From Sporosarcina globispora (GTDB lineage Bacteria > Bacillota > Bacilli > Bacillales > Cytobacillaceae): a stretch of DNA of 64,000 bases. A program made the position numbers and the translations under genes. The notes beneath the pieces were generated by a model. The model was not told where the DNA came from, made no database searches, and saw only the letters and a list, made by a program, of their open reading frames with translations. The stretch is taken from positions 3,570,327 to 3,634,326 of the forward strand of contig NZ_LGUF01000007.1 in the NCBI RefSeq assembly GCF_001274725.1. Direction: 5' to 3'. Positions 42,162 through 51,223 of this stretch are shown here, in pieces. Every line of letters starts with the position of its first letter. Position 1 is the first letter of the stretch.

Positions 42162-43532
42162 ATGGATTTTTTTCTTCCAAGCGGAAATTCCTCGAAGGAA
42201 AGTGAATCATGTGATTTAAAATGGTGGCAATTATCACTGATTGGTGTCGGCTGTACAATCGGGACCGGATTCTTCCTAGGGTCTGCCATAGGAATCAAGA
42301 TTACCGGACCAGCGATTGTAATTTCATTTTTATTAGCCGCAATCGGAACCTATATAGTCTACAACCTTTTAGCTAAGATGACAGCTGAAGACCCTCAGGA
42401 AGGATCTTTTTGCTATTATGCCAATAAAGCCTATGGAAAGTGGGCTGGTTTTAGCTGCGGATGGAATTACTGGTGCTCTAATATTCTAATCATGGGAAGC
42501 CAATTGACCGCTCTATCCATTTTATCAAGATTCTGGTTTCCGCATGTGCCGCTTTGGATTTTTGCAGCGGGTTATGCCATTCTTTCAATTATAGTAGTTT
42601 TAACAGGAAACAAAGGCTTTGAAAAGGTAGAGAACCTCTTTGCAGTTATTAAGACATCAGCGATTATTATGTTTATAATCCTGGCAGCTGCTGCATTGGC
42701 AGGAGTAATAGATGGAGATGCAAAGCATCCAGGATTCCCTGGTTCTGCTCGCGATTGGTTTCCCGAAGGCTTTAAGGGCTTTTGGTCCTCTTTAATATAT
42801 GCATTTTATGCATACGGAGGAATTGAAGTCATCGGACTAATGGCGACAAGGTTAAAGAAGAAAGAGGATGCTCCAAAAGCTGGTATTATCATGCTTATTG
42901 TTCTTGTCATTATCTATGTCATTTCTCTTGGCTTAGCTGTGTATATGGCATCACACGGAGCTTTTAATGAAAAGGAGAGTCCTTTTGTAACCGCAATGGA
43001 TAACTATAATCTGGACTTCTTCCCGCACATTTTTAATGCAGCAATCATTATTGCCGGCTTCTCTACCATGACCGCTTCGCTGTTTGGAGTAACAGCCTTA
43101 CTGGTTACTTTGGCTGATGACGGCGATGCTCCAGCGCTATTTTCAAAAAAGATAAGGAAATGGAAAGACCTGCCTTTACCATCGCTGGGGCTGGCCACAG
43201 CCGGTTTAATTGCATCAATCGTTACCGCCTTACTGCTGCCGGGCAAAATATATGAGTATATCACAACAGCTGCTGGTATATTAATTTTATTCAATTGGTC
43301 ATTCATCATCATTTCAGCTCTGCGGATTCTGGAAAATAAGGTGTTCGGAAAGGTAATCGCCACTGCAGGATTGCTTTTGATCCTAGCTGCGGTAAGCGGC
43401 ACATTACTTGAAAAGTCAATTAGGCTTGGATTTTTTGTCAGTTTAATATTTGTGGCATTAATAGCAATCGTCGCCTTAATTATGCAAAAAAAAGTATGGA
43501 AAAAAGAAGGCAGGAGCAGCTATCAAAAATAA
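42162..43532 (+). CDS. APC-family amino acid permease
   Basis: A 456-residue transporter with 12 predicted membrane helices. The first helix carries the unwound substrate motif GVGCTIGTGFFLG, and GFEKVENLFAVIKTSAII is the typical APC helix 5 region. It would import an amino acid by proton or sodium symport. Substrate not assigned. GGGAGG precedes the ATG; monocistronic. Confidence 0.88.
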   Translation: MDFFLPSGNSSKESESCDLKWWQLSLIGVGCTIGTGFFLGSAIGIKITGPAIVISFLLAAIGTYIVYNLLAKMTAEDPQEGSFCYYANKAYGKWAGFSCGWNYWCSNILIMGSQLTALSILSRFWFPHVPLWIFAAGYAILSIIVVLTGNKGFEKVENLFAVIKTSAIIMFIILAAAALAGVIDGDAKHPGFPGSARDWFPEGFKGFWSSLIYAFYAYGGIEVIGLMATRLKKKEDAPKAGIIMLIVLVIIYVISLGLAVYMASHGAFNEKESPFVTAMDNYNLDFFPHIFNAAIIIAGFSTMTASLFGVTALLVTLADDGDAPALFSKKIRKWKDLPLPSLGLATAGLIASIVTALLLPGKIYEYITTAAGILILFNWSFIIISALRILENKVFGKVIATAGLLLILAAVSGTLLEKSIRLGFFVSLIFVALIAIVALIMQKKVWKKEGRSSYQK

Positions 43533-43534
43533 AA

Positions 43535-43566
43535 AACAAACACCAGTCTTCCTTTTGGTGTTTGTT
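43535..43566 (+). terminator. Intrinsic terminator after the permease gene
   Basis: AACAAACACCA and TGGTGTTTGTT form an 11-bp perfect stem around ten bases. Confidence 0.8.
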
Positions 43567-43675
43567 CAGTTTTATACCCTGAAATTATTTTTTCTTATTC
43601 CTTTTGAAGAAACCTTAATAGAACCCAATAGTTTGGCCATGAGAGTTCATAATAATAGATCATTGTAAAATATTT

Positions 43676-43725
43676 CATCCCTATCCCATTCCTTTAAAAA
43701 TCTTTAAAGGAATGGGATAGGGATG
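43676..43725. repeat. 23-bp perfect hairpin with a 4-base loop
   Basis: A perfect inverted repeat: the left arm (43676-43698) begins CATCCCTATCCCATTCC and ends TTTAAA, the loop is AATC, and the right arm (43703-43725) is its exact complement. With a single bulged C the pairing extends by TATTT/AAATA. There is no T tract on either strand. It lies between convergent genes that already have a terminator on the permease side. Confidence 0.9.
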
Positions 43726-43768
43726 CAAATACATTATATAATTTCAAATCCTGCAGGTGGACAAACAT

Positions 43769-44626
43769 TTACTTTAAATATGGGGTTAATTTCTGAATGA
43801 TTTGATTCAGCTTTTGAGTATTTTTTTCATACATTTGTTGTGCGCTTTTGGAATCAGTCTGCAGGGAAAACACTTCAAGGTCAGCTGCACACTTTTTTAT
43901 CATTGCCATCAGCAAAGGACGCTGTTGTGGTGCAGGGACCTTAAGTAAATCATCAAAAATATCTACAGTTAATTCTCCATAAGAATCAATTTGACCCAAA
44001 AAAATGTTATCAATGGTCAAACCCAGTTTCTCTATCTCCATGTTAAGCCATTTTCTCGTTTTCCCTGACTCAGCAAGGGGATCGTTTAGAATTATCCCAT
44101 CCATAATAACCGTTTGCGGTTCTTTTTCCTGTGGTAAATTCAATTTAAGATCCTTTGGGGTAAGCGGCTGATTTTCTTTCTTCAGCATGATGCTAAGATC
44201 TCCGCGCGGCTCTAATACAGCAAACTCTACATCTGCTGCCTTAAAGACATTTTTTTGGCGAAGCAGGGAGGATAAATCATCAATTGAGTATCTTTCTTTT
44301 TTTAAATTATCTTCCAATATTTTTCCATCTTTAATAAAGATTGTACCTTTCCCTTCAAAGAAATCACGGAAGCTTTTACTCTTAAGCGAAAGAATATCGG
44401 CAAATAATGTTACAAGACCAAAGATCAAAATAGAAAGGATTCCGCTGGCCCAGTGGTTATCCAACCCCATAATAATTTCAGCGGCTATACTTCCAATTGT
44501 AATACCTGATACATATTCAAAAAATGAAAGCTCTGATATTTGTTTTTTACCTATCAGTTTGGTTATAGCAAATAAAACACCTGCGAATAAAATAGAACGA
44601 GCTCCAATAAGCAGCCATTCAGGCAT
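43769..44626 (-). CDS. DUF421 (YetF-type) membrane protein fused to a DUF1657-like tail
   Basis: A 285-residue protein. Three N-terminal membrane helices (about 1-80) and two soluble YetF-type domains (about 85-210) are followed, from about 235, by a helical segment (IKKCAADLEVFSLQTDSKSA) that mirrors the two DUF1657 proteins encoded just upstream. DUF421 and DUF1657 genes are partners of spoVAC/AD/AE in the mobile spoVA(2mob) operon linked to spore heat resistance. Here the spoVA genes are absent. It is the last gene of a three-gene minus-strand operon. Confidence 0.82.
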   Translation of the reverse strand: MPEWLLIGARSILFAGVLFAITKLIGKKQISELSFFEYVSGITIGSIAAEIIMGLDNHWASGILSILIFGLVTLFADILSLKSKSFRDFFEGKGTIFIKDGKILEDNLKKERYSIDDLSSLLRQKNVFKAADVEFAVLEPRGDLSIMLKKENQPLTPKDLKLNLPQEKEPQTVIMDGIILNDPLAESGKTRKWLNMEIEKLGLTIDNIFLGQIDSYGELTVDIFDDLLKVPAPQQRPLLMAMIKKCAADLEVFSLQTDSKSAQQMYEKNTQKLNQIIQKLTPYLK

Positions 44627-44646
44627 ATCTTCATCTCCAAGTTCAT

Positions 44647-44853
44647 TTAATTTGGTTTATATTGGGGTTCCTCAAACTCTATAACCTTTTTTCTGTTTTC
44701 AAGATCCGTTTTTATATCGCCAATCTCGAGCATTGATTCATGGAAAAGGCGCTTTGCTTCTTCATCCATTGAAGTTAGGGCAAGGCTTGATAACTGTGCT
44801 TCTATAGAACGTATTGCTGCAAGACATTGATTTACATTCGAAGCAATCGTCAT
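44647..44853 (-). CDS. DUF1657 protein
   Basis: A 68-residue helical protein, starting MTIASNVNQCLAAIRSIEAQ, with the DUF1657 two-helix pattern and a C-terminal EEPQYKPN. ATG 44853 has GGTGTGA upstream; an alternative ATG lies at 44871. It lies 20 bases upstream of the DUF421 gene. DUF1657 proteins are associated with spores. Confidence 0.78.
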   Translation of the reverse strand: MTIASNVNQCLAAIRSIEAQLSSLALTSMDEEAKRLFHESMLEIGDIKTDLENRKKVIEFEEPQYKPN

Positions 44854-44889
44854 TTGGATCACACCATTCAAGATAAAATTTAAATTATA

Positions 44890-44911
44890 ATAGGGCTGGC
44901 AAATGCCAGCC
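44890..44911 (-). terminator. Internal hairpin between the two DUF1657 genes
   Basis: GGCTGGC and GCCAGCC form a perfect stem around AAAT; on the minus strand only a broken A/T-rich stretch follows, so it is likely a partial terminator that raises the first gene relative to the rest. Confidence 0.6.
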
Positions 44912-44918
44912 TGAATGC

Positions 44919-45122
44919 CTACTGATTATATTGCGGTTCCTCTTGCTGAATCTCCTGCAGTCTTGGTTCAAGGCTGTCAATAATTGATTGTGTTTGCTGT
45001 GCAGCATTCTGATACAGCTGTTTAGCATTTTGATTTTCAGTAGCGAGTGCAAACGTTTCAAAGCTGGCCTGTGCGCTCTTCAAGCCAACAATTGCTTGCT
45101 TTACTTGAGTTCCAACTGTCAT
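44919..45122 (-). CDS. DUF1657 protein
   Basis: A 67-residue protein, starting MTVGTQVKQAIVGLKSAQAS, clearly paralogous to its downstream neighbour and to the tail of the DUF421 protein; its end is EEPQYNQ. GAAGGAA precedes the ATG. It is the first gene of the operon. The 254 bases upstream (45123-45376) hold the divergent promoter region and nothing else that I can identify. Confidence 0.8.
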   Translation of the reverse strand: MTVGTQVKQAIVGLKSAQASFETFALATENQNAKQLYQNAAQQTQSIIDSLEPRLQEIQQEEPQYNQ

Positions 45123-45376
45123 CTTTAATTCCTTCTTTCAAATGAGATTATAAACTACACAATGTATTATTACTTTTTATTCAAAGCTTATGTATTAAAC
45201 TTCATACCAATTTCAGTAAACTCAACTTACAGGGCAATCTGAATCTCATTTTGGCATGACCCGCTCGAGCTGTCATTTTAAAAAGGGAATCTATCCGTTC
45301 ATTTCCATAATTAAAAATACCATTAGATTAACATCCTATTTACTATAGATTAGGAAAGGAGAAGACCTTAAAAATC

Positions 45377-45934
45377 ATGGTTCGTAATATTTTGTTATCA
45401 ATATGGGTATTCTTGGATCCTCTTTATTTTCCTTTAACCCGGTTACAGCATCTTACAGCAGATCCGAAAAAAGGAGGAGTTTTTCGTGTAAGGCTAACAA
45501 AATATAAAGGAAATGACATTGAATTATCTGACGGTGTTATCATTCGAAAAAATGATCTTTTACTTAAAATTCATTTGCATAATGTTAGGATATTGAATGA
45601 ATTTAACTACATGAAAAATGAATTATTAAAAGGGAGAGCCATTTATAAACGTGTTAAAGATTCTATGCCGCTATTAACTGCATTTATCCTTAACCATCCT
45701 GAAGAAGCGAAGATAAAAGGAATTATTGGAATCACCCTAATAAACAAGGGGTTCGGTTCGCTTGGATTTGAATGTATATTTCCAGAAAATAAACTATACT
45801 GCTGGTTTAAAAAAACATTTCAATTACCTATTTATTTTTTATCGTGTTCAAAAATTTCTGCTGCAAATATAAAAAAGCATCATACTGCCTACTTATTGAT
45901 GTCGAAAGAAAACCTGATCAATAAATACAAATAA
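45377..45934 (+). CDS. ykoP: YkoP-family protein
   Basis: A 185-residue protein resembling B. subtilis YkoP: LDPLYFPLTRLQHL, then FRVRLTKYKG, DGVIIRKNDLLLKIHLHNV. The next gene is a YkoQ-like phosphoesterase, matching the B. subtilis ykoP-ykoQ pair, which is expressed in the forespore. The biochemical role is unknown. The AAGGAGA site is rather far (16 bases) from the ATG, so the start is less certain. Confidence 0.75.
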   Translation: MVRNILLSIWVFLDPLYFPLTRLQHLTADPKKGGVFRVRLTKYKGNDIELSDGVIIRKNDLLLKIHLHNVRILNEFNYMKNELLKGRAIYKRVKDSMPLLTAFILNHPEEAKIKGIIGITLINKGFGSLGFECIFPENKLYCWFKKTFQLPIYFLSCSKISAANIKKHHTAYLLMSKENLINKYK

Positions 45935-46011
45935 ATGAATCAGACTGTTTCCTCTAACTCCCACTAGGACTATCCCCTCATTCCTTTTATACTTTTATGG
46001 AGGGAGGGGAT

Positions 46012-46833
46012 ATGAATATGGCATTATTATTTATCTTAATCTTGTCTGCTGTTTTCAGCTATATTTTTTACAAAGCCAATAAGAACACAAAGAAAGTAAC
46101 TATAAATTCGATTTCTGTTTCCCGTCCTAACATCTCAGTTTCGGGAAATAACATAAAAATTCTTCATATATCTGATATGCACCTGGAAAATATATCTGTC
46201 AGTCCAGCTGAGTTATTTGCGATGATTTCCGAACAGCCAGTTGACCTAATTGCACTAACTGGTGATTTTCTTGACCGCAAAAGAAGTATTCCTAAACTTG
46301 CAGCCTATCTTCGTGCACTGGAAAAGACAAATCCAAAGCATGGCATATATGCAGTCTTTGGAAATCATGATTATGTTTTAAAGGGAAAAAACTTTGAAAC
46401 ATTGAAAAAAACTCTTAAAGAAAATGGCTGTAAAACACTTCAAAATGAGCATTTAACGATTGAGATTAATGGGGAAATCCTAAACATCATTGGTATTGAT
46501 AATTACAGTACAAAACACAGTGATGTTAACAAGTCCTATAATGGAGTATCTGAAGGCTACAATTTAGTTTTGACACATGATCCCAATGTTGTCTTAGAGA
46601 TGGAAAATATTCCTTTTGATTATTTATTATCGGGACATTTTCACGGTGGGCAAATCCATTGGCCGAAGCCATATCATTTGATAAAAATGGGCAAGCTTGT
46701 CCGCATGAAAATGGTTAAAGGTCTTCATTATCATGGCGGAAAACCGTTTTATATAAGTGAAGGCCTTGGCCAAACAGGGGTCAATATCCGTATTGGCAGC
46801 CGTCCTGAAATCACATTTCATGAAATATCTTAA
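46012..46833 (+). CDS. ykoQ: Membrane-anchored metallophosphoesterase (YkoQ-like)
   Basis: About 273 residues. An N-terminal membrane helix (MALLFILILSAVFSYIFYKA) precedes a calcineurin-like phosphoesterase with all metal motifs: ISDMHLE, TGDFLD, FGNHDY, LTHDP and SGHFHGGQ. It faces outside or into the intermembrane space of the spore. ATG 46012 has GGAGGGAGGGG upstream. The 60-base distance from ykoP suggests one transcript. Confidence 0.85.
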   Translation: MNMALLFILILSAVFSYIFYKANKNTKKVTINSISVSRPNISVSGNNIKILHISDMHLENISVSPAELFAMISEQPVDLIALTGDFLDRKRSIPKLAAYLRALEKTNPKHGIYAVFGNHDYVLKGKNFETLKKTLKENGCKTLQNEHLTIEINGEILNIIGIDNYSTKHSDVNKSYNGVSEGYNLVLTHDPNVVLEMENIPFDYLLSGHFHGGQIHWPKPYHLIKMGKLVRMKMVKGLHYHGGKPFYISEGLGQTGVNIRIGSRPEITFHEIS

Positions 46834-46843
46834 TGCATTTCTT

Positions 46844-46876
46844 AAACCTTGCCATATCTAAAGGCAAGGTTTTTTA
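46844..46876 (+). terminator. Intrinsic terminator after ykoQ
   Basis: AAACCTTGCC pairs with GGCAAGGTTT around nine bases, then T. Confidence 0.9.
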
Positions 46877-47051
46877 GGCGTTTATTAAACAGAAAACATT
46901 TTTTAAACACTAAATAATTTTAGGATATTCACAATTATTATTTCCAAACCCTTCAAAATTTTTACCAGCATATTCGTAACCTTAAAAGTAAAAATTATAT
47001 ATGGAGGGGAATTGAGTTTCCTTCTTATTACTTAAAGGGGAGTGCTCTGAC

Positions 47052-47348
47052 TTGAATAACTGGATAAATGCGATTCTTAATGCAGGCAGAATGCAGCCAT
47101 TTTTAAATATGTTTGGCAGAAGGAGAAGGAGAAACAGAGGAATGTTATGGGGGTCTTTAATAAGCCTGGGCATAAGTGCAGCTGCATATGGCTTTACTAG
47201 AAATCGCGGCAGAAATATGGCCCGCCCGTTTCAAAACTTAATGAATAACACAGCCCAAATGACCAATTACCAGAAGCCAAATATGGCGGGGTTAACTGAG
47301 TTTGCGGAGGAATTAACTTCGAATCAGAACCAGATAAAAAATAAATAA
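47052..47348 (+). CDS. Small Arg-rich protein with one membrane segment (DUF3918/YrzQ-like)
   Basis: A 98-residue protein starting at TTG 47052 behind AAAGGGGAG. A stretch FGRRRRRNRG is followed by the hydrophobic LWGSLISLGISAAAYGF and another basic patch, resembling the YrzQ/DUF3918 motif; an Asn/Gln-rich tail follows. Likely a small membrane-associated, perhaps spore, protein. Function unknown. Confidence 0.6.
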   Translation: MNNWINAILNAGRMQPFLNMFGRRRRRNRGMLWGSLISLGISAAAYGFTRNRGRNMARPFQNLMNNTAQMTNYQKPNMAGLTEFAEELTSNQNQIKNK

Positions 47349-47356
47349 CTAAAATT

Positions 47357-47383
47357 AGCCCACGTTTTTTTGTGGGCTTTTTT
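47357..47383 (+). terminator. Intrinsic terminator
   Basis: AGCCCAC and GTGGGCT pair around a T-rich loop, followed by six T. Confidence 0.85.
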
Positions 47384-47432
47384 ATTGCTGCCATTCAATC
47401 AATTACTTATTATAAACCAGCATATGAGCATT

Positions 47433-48068
47433 TCATTTTTTTGATTGCTCTAGCTTGTTATTGAACAATAATTTATAACAAAGGAAAAAGCAAAGCAGGA
47501 ATAGAAGGTAACAAATCAATCCCAGCAATAATTTATGAATGGATAAAAACAACTGTTCCCCGCTGTAAGCAAGCATAAACATAGGAGGCAGCACCCCAAT
47601 TGCAGTAGCTATAAAAAAATGCCTAAATGGAATATCTGCAATTCCACAATAGATATTAAACACCTGATGAGGGATAATAACCATCATTCTTCCAAACAAA
47701 ATAGCCATCAATGCATTTTTTTCAAATTGGTCCTGAAATTTATTAATTCCTTTATACTTGCCCAAATAGGAAGTGAAATAATCCCTGAAATAGTACCTTG
47801 ATAAAAAAAAGTAAATTAACGAAGTAAAGAGAATTCCAAACCAATTTATCAGAAGCCCAACTAACGCACCAAATTTCACTCCCATTAATCCTGCAAATAA
47901 TGTAAATGGCAAAAATGGAATAGATGATATCAGAACAGAAAACAAAAACATTGCAGGAAGCCATGATGTGTCACTGGTTCGCAGCCATTCTAATAAATAA
48001 TCCTTATAGGTAATGCCAATGATCATTAAAATGACATAGGCTATTACAATCCACCATCTACGCATCAT
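47433..48068 (-). CDS. TVP38/TMEM64 (VTT domain) membrane protein
   Basis: A 211-residue protein with about six hydrophobic segments and the VTT/DedA pattern: FTLFAGLMGVKFGALVGLL, FGRMMVIIPHQVFNIYCGIA and IGVLPPMFMLAYSG. Family members act as membrane-lipid carriers or scramblases. Convergent with the preceding gene and monocistronic. Confidence 0.85.
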   Translation of the reverse strand: MMRRWWIVIAYVILMIIGITYKDYLLEWLRTSDTSWLPAMFLFSVLISSIPFLPFTLFAGLMGVKFGALVGLLINWFGILFTSLIYFFLSRYYFRDYFTSYLGKYKGINKFQDQFEKNALMAILFGRMMVIIPHQVFNIYCGIADIPFRHFFIATAIGVLPPMFMLAYSGEQLFLSIHKLLLGLICYLLFLLCFFLCYKLLFNNKLEQSKK

Positions 48069-48224
48069 ATTAGCTCCTTAATTATTTCCCTAATTCTTTT
48101 TTTCGGCTGCCCTAATTTCAGTATGCTTAAATTATTGTAAGGAAATGTAATCAACTGGACAAAAACATTTTTTGAAACCCATCATAAGATAACATCAAAT
48201 AAAAATGGGGAGGCTGCTAAAAAA

Positions 48225-48464
48225 ATGCACTATTATCAAAATTGGAATTATGGATCCTATATTCCATACAGAGATTTAAAAAACGAGACCTTAATGATCG
48301 TAAAACCATTTGTGAATTATGGCTTAACAGAAGCAAAATTTACTTCAGTATCCCATGCTATGACTGAAGTTGCAGCAATTGCCTACTTGCTTGGAAAAGG
48401 CTATGATCCGCAAACAGCTTATAAAACGGTGGAATCTTGGGAGGTAAATGAATCGTTTTATTAA
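48225..48464 (+). CDS. Hypothetical protein, 79 aa
   Basis: A soluble, Tyr-rich protein starting MHYYQNWNYGSYIPYRDL, with a helical second half (AMTEVAAIAYLLGKGYDPQT). GGGGAGG lies 14 bases upstream of the ATG, a little far. No family recognised; the Tyr/Asn-rich head resembles spore coat proteins. Confidence 0.6.
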   Translation: MHYYQNWNYGSYIPYRDLKNETLMIVKPFVNYGLTEAKFTSVSHAMTEVAAIAYLLGKGYDPQTAYKTVESWEVNESFY

Positions 48465-48532
48465 GAAGATGCCAGGAAAAATAAAATTCAAAAATTAACC
48501 ACACTGTACTTTTCGAAAAATCCGTTATAACA

Positions 48533-48582
48533 AAACATAAACCTTCACTCAGGTATAGTCTGGGAGAAGGTTTATGTTTTTT
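48533..48582. terminator. Intrinsic terminator between convergent genes
   Basis: AAACATAAACCTTC and GAAGGTTTATGTTT form a perfect 14-bp stem around 18 bases. Confidence 0.85.
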
Positions 48583-50150
48583 CAATAATTCCAATAATCC
48601 AATATCCATTTTTTCAAATCTACAATCCGCAGCTGATCGATACTTTTATTGGTTCCTGTAACAATGATGGGAATTAGTGAATCATCTTTATGCATTGAAC
48701 CATGTGCGCCGCCACCGGAATGTTCAGGTGAACTTTCTCCAATGAATTCATACCCGGGTTTTGCGTCAACAACAAGAAATTCACCTTCCTGAGAATGCAT
48801 AGCTCCATATAACCTTGCTAATCCATCAGGATAATCCCCATAATGAATATCTTTGTTTTTTAGGGTTAAATCGAGAATGGAGGTATTTCCTTTTATAGAC
48901 CAGGTTTGATTATAAATATCATTATAGGTTCCACCTGAATTAAAATTAAAGGTTCCCTCATGATCTCCAGATATCACATGTATTATTTCTTTTTCCTTCC
49001 ATGCAATCCAGGCAATTCGATGATCTGTTTTCAGTTTACTGGCAATATTTCTTACTGAAACACTTTCGTTAATTTTATAAACATATGCCATCCGTTCATT
49101 AGCTGTAATGACAATTTCATCGTCTTTTGCAGCAGGCTTCCCGAGCTTTAAAATTCTATATTGAGAAAGGATTTCTTTTAAATCTATTAAAGCATCTTTT
49201 TTCCGTTCAATGACAGGTGACTGTTTACTGTCTCCAATGATAACCCAGATATAATTATTAAGGGCATCTTCCCATTTTGGAAAAATATTCAAGACCTCCT
49301 GAAGATGCTTATCAAGTTTTTCAATTCCTTTTATTGTATTTGGCCCATTCCTATGTACAGTGAAGTCATTTTCTGAAATATACAGGATTGTAAATTCAGG
49401 AATAATATTTTTTCCCAAAAGATATTTTAATTCTTGAACCGCGAAGGCATCATTAAGACCTAAACGGTTCACAAGGTGATTATTCTTTTTGTCCTGGTGA
49501 ATAAAGGTACCTAAAGACAGCATTTTCGGCCCAGCGGTTTCATACTCCTCAGGTAAATTACTCACTTTTGTTATCAACTTTGGTACTTTAAGGGTATGCT
49601 GATAATTTCCCCGATAAATAAATGCGTTAATGGATGCTGATTCCTTTTTAAGAATGTTTAGATCCTCATGGATAGTGCTTACATTTGGACTGAGATCAAC
49701 ATTATTATATTGATGCATGATATTTTCGGCAAATTGGGAAACACCGATTTTCATGATTTCAAACAAACCATTTCCATATGTGCTGATTTGCTTCTTATCA
49801 TTATTAAACCAAATGAGTCCAGGAATCTTACTCTTATCCGGGTAAGTACCAGTTATTAAAGAACTGTCGATTGTAACCGACATGGTTGGATAGGAACTTA
49901 CTAAATTTTTGCTATATTGGCCGTGTTTTAAAAAGAAGGCCAGAGCAGGAGCTTTCTTCTCTTGGATAGCTTTTTTTAACGGCTCATCCATAAGTGAATC
50001 GATAACAAGAAGTATAATTTTAGGTGAGGAATGACTTTCTGTTTGAATAGCAGATGCTTTATTTCCCTGTTCATATGCTTTATTACCACTGCTAGTGCAT
50101 CCTATTAAAAGAATAGATATAACTATAAAAGGAAGCAAACGAATCAACAA
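48582..50150 (-). CDS. Lipoprotein of the type I phosphodiesterase/alkaline phosphatase superfamily
   Basis: A 522-residue protein starting at TTG behind AGGTGA, with a lipoprotein signal and lipobox LIGC (acceptor Cys 18). The mature part has the metal-binding LLVIDSLMDE (first Asp), the Thr/Ser nucleophile region SYPTMSVTIDSSLITGTYPD, and late His motifs in SGDHEG and PEHSGGGAHG. It should hydrolyse phosphodiesters or pyrophosphate bonds on the outer face of the membrane. Substrate unknown. Convergent with the small gene downstream. Confidence 0.82.
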   Translation of the reverse strand: MLIRLLPFIVISILLIGCTSSGNKAYEQGNKASAIQTESHSSPKIILLVIDSLMDEPLKKAIQEKKAPALAFFLKHGQYSKNLVSSYPTMSVTIDSSLITGTYPDKSKIPGLIWFNNDKKQISTYGNGLFEIMKIGVSQFAENIMHQYNNVDLSPNVSTIHEDLNILKKESASINAFIYRGNYQHTLKVPKLITKVSNLPEEYETAGPKMLSLGTFIHQDKKNNHLVNRLGLNDAFAVQELKYLLGKNIIPEFTILYISENDFTVHRNGPNTIKGIEKLDKHLQEVLNIFPKWEDALNNYIWVIIGDSKQSPVIERKKDALIDLKEILSQYRILKLGKPAAKDDEIVITANERMAYVYKINESVSVRNIASKLKTDHRIAWIAWKEKEIIHVISGDHEGTFNFNSGGTYNDIYNQTWSIKGNTSILDLTLKNKDIHYGDYPDGLARLYGAMHSQEGEFLVVDAKPGYEFIGESSPEHSGGGAHGSMHKDDSLIPIIVTGTNKSIDQLRIVDLKKWILDYWNY

Positions 50151-50536
50151 ATTTCACCTACTCTTTGATATATTTTAATTATAACTATTTGCAAACATAT
50201 AAATGTGGCGGCAGCATTCCAATTCCCAGTGCTATAAAAAAAGGGGATTTCTGATGCCCTATATTAAATTTTAATCAACTGAAGAGGAATATTGGTTAAT
50301 TATTCATCAAACCGGCCATCACACCATATTTCATTACCATTTATCAATCAAAAGAGTAAGATGTGCGATTAGCTTTTACCGGATAATCAAAATAGTGATA
50401 TATAATCAAATCCACCTTTTTCACCATTATTCCTACCTTATAACCCCTAATTTTTGCACATAATACCACCAGAAACTTTAATATCAGTATGCGTATTTTT
50501 GTGTAAATAATGTATTAATTATGGACAAAAACAAAC

Positions 50537-50686
50537 ATGAGTGAAGATACAGTCAGTGTTGTTAATCTTGATACAATGAAAGAGGAAAAACGAATTAAAG
50601 TAGGAGCAACTCCTGTTACTACAGGTGTCACTTCGGATGGAAAAACGCTTGTTGCTACATTATATGGAGAAAATGCTCTCTTCTGA
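50537..50686 (+). pseudogene. Remnant of a YncE/cytochrome D1-like beta-propeller
   Basis: One propeller blade survives from ATG 50537: SEDTVSVVNLDTMKEEKRIK, VGATPVTTGVTSDGKTLVAT, then a TGA at 50684. YncE-like proteins have about seven such blades, so this is a fragment. It is part of the 1-kb gap 50151-51223, which otherwise contains only the copper-protein relic and a terminator. Confidence 0.55.
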
Positions 50687-50852
50687 AAATGAACCTGAAT
50701 AAGAAAATGATGATCTGTTCCTGATCCGGTCAAAGGATTGAAGGAATTGAATAGAGTCCGAAAACTAAGTTTAAGGCCATACAAACAATAACAAGCATCT
50801 TTTATTGTGAGTCTCTGTGAAAACCTTTGTAAAACAGATATCCGAATGATAT

Positions 50853-50945
50853 GCTGACATTTGCGATGCTTGCGGAAACGAATGCAAGAAGCCTCAACAT
50901 GAACACTGTCAAAAATGTGCAGAGGCTCGCTGCCAAATGATATAA
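50853..50945 (+). pseudogene. Remnant of a four-helix copper-binding protein (DUF326/Csp)
   Basis: The frame reads ADICDACGNECKKPQHEHCQ followed by KCAEARCQMI and stop. The regular Cys/His spacing (CxxC, CxxC, HxHC, C) is the signature of the C-terminal helix of cytosolic copper-storage proteins. The first three helices are gone. Confidence 0.6.
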
Positions 50946-50950
50946 TTGCA

Positions 50951-50980
50951 AAAAACAGGCACTGGTGTCTGTTTTTTTTT
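50951..50980 (+). terminator. Intrinsic terminator behind the copper-protein relic
   Basis: ACAGGCAC pairs with GTGTCTGT (one G-U), then nine T. Confidence 0.8.
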
Positions 50981-51223
50981 GCCCAAAGAATTTAAATAAA
51001 TCATTCTCAACATAAAAAAATTATTGAAGATATATGCGATAAATATAAAAGTTTAATACATTAACATTTAACTCCTTTTCACAGCAGGAATTAAGAGAGT
51101 CTATTATGGCAAGAAAATTAGACCTATATAAGTATTAATAGAGTTCAATTGAGAATCTATTCTATTATTTGTTTTAAATCATATATTAAAGTACCAAGGA
51201 GAATACTAGAACGGAGGGAACAA

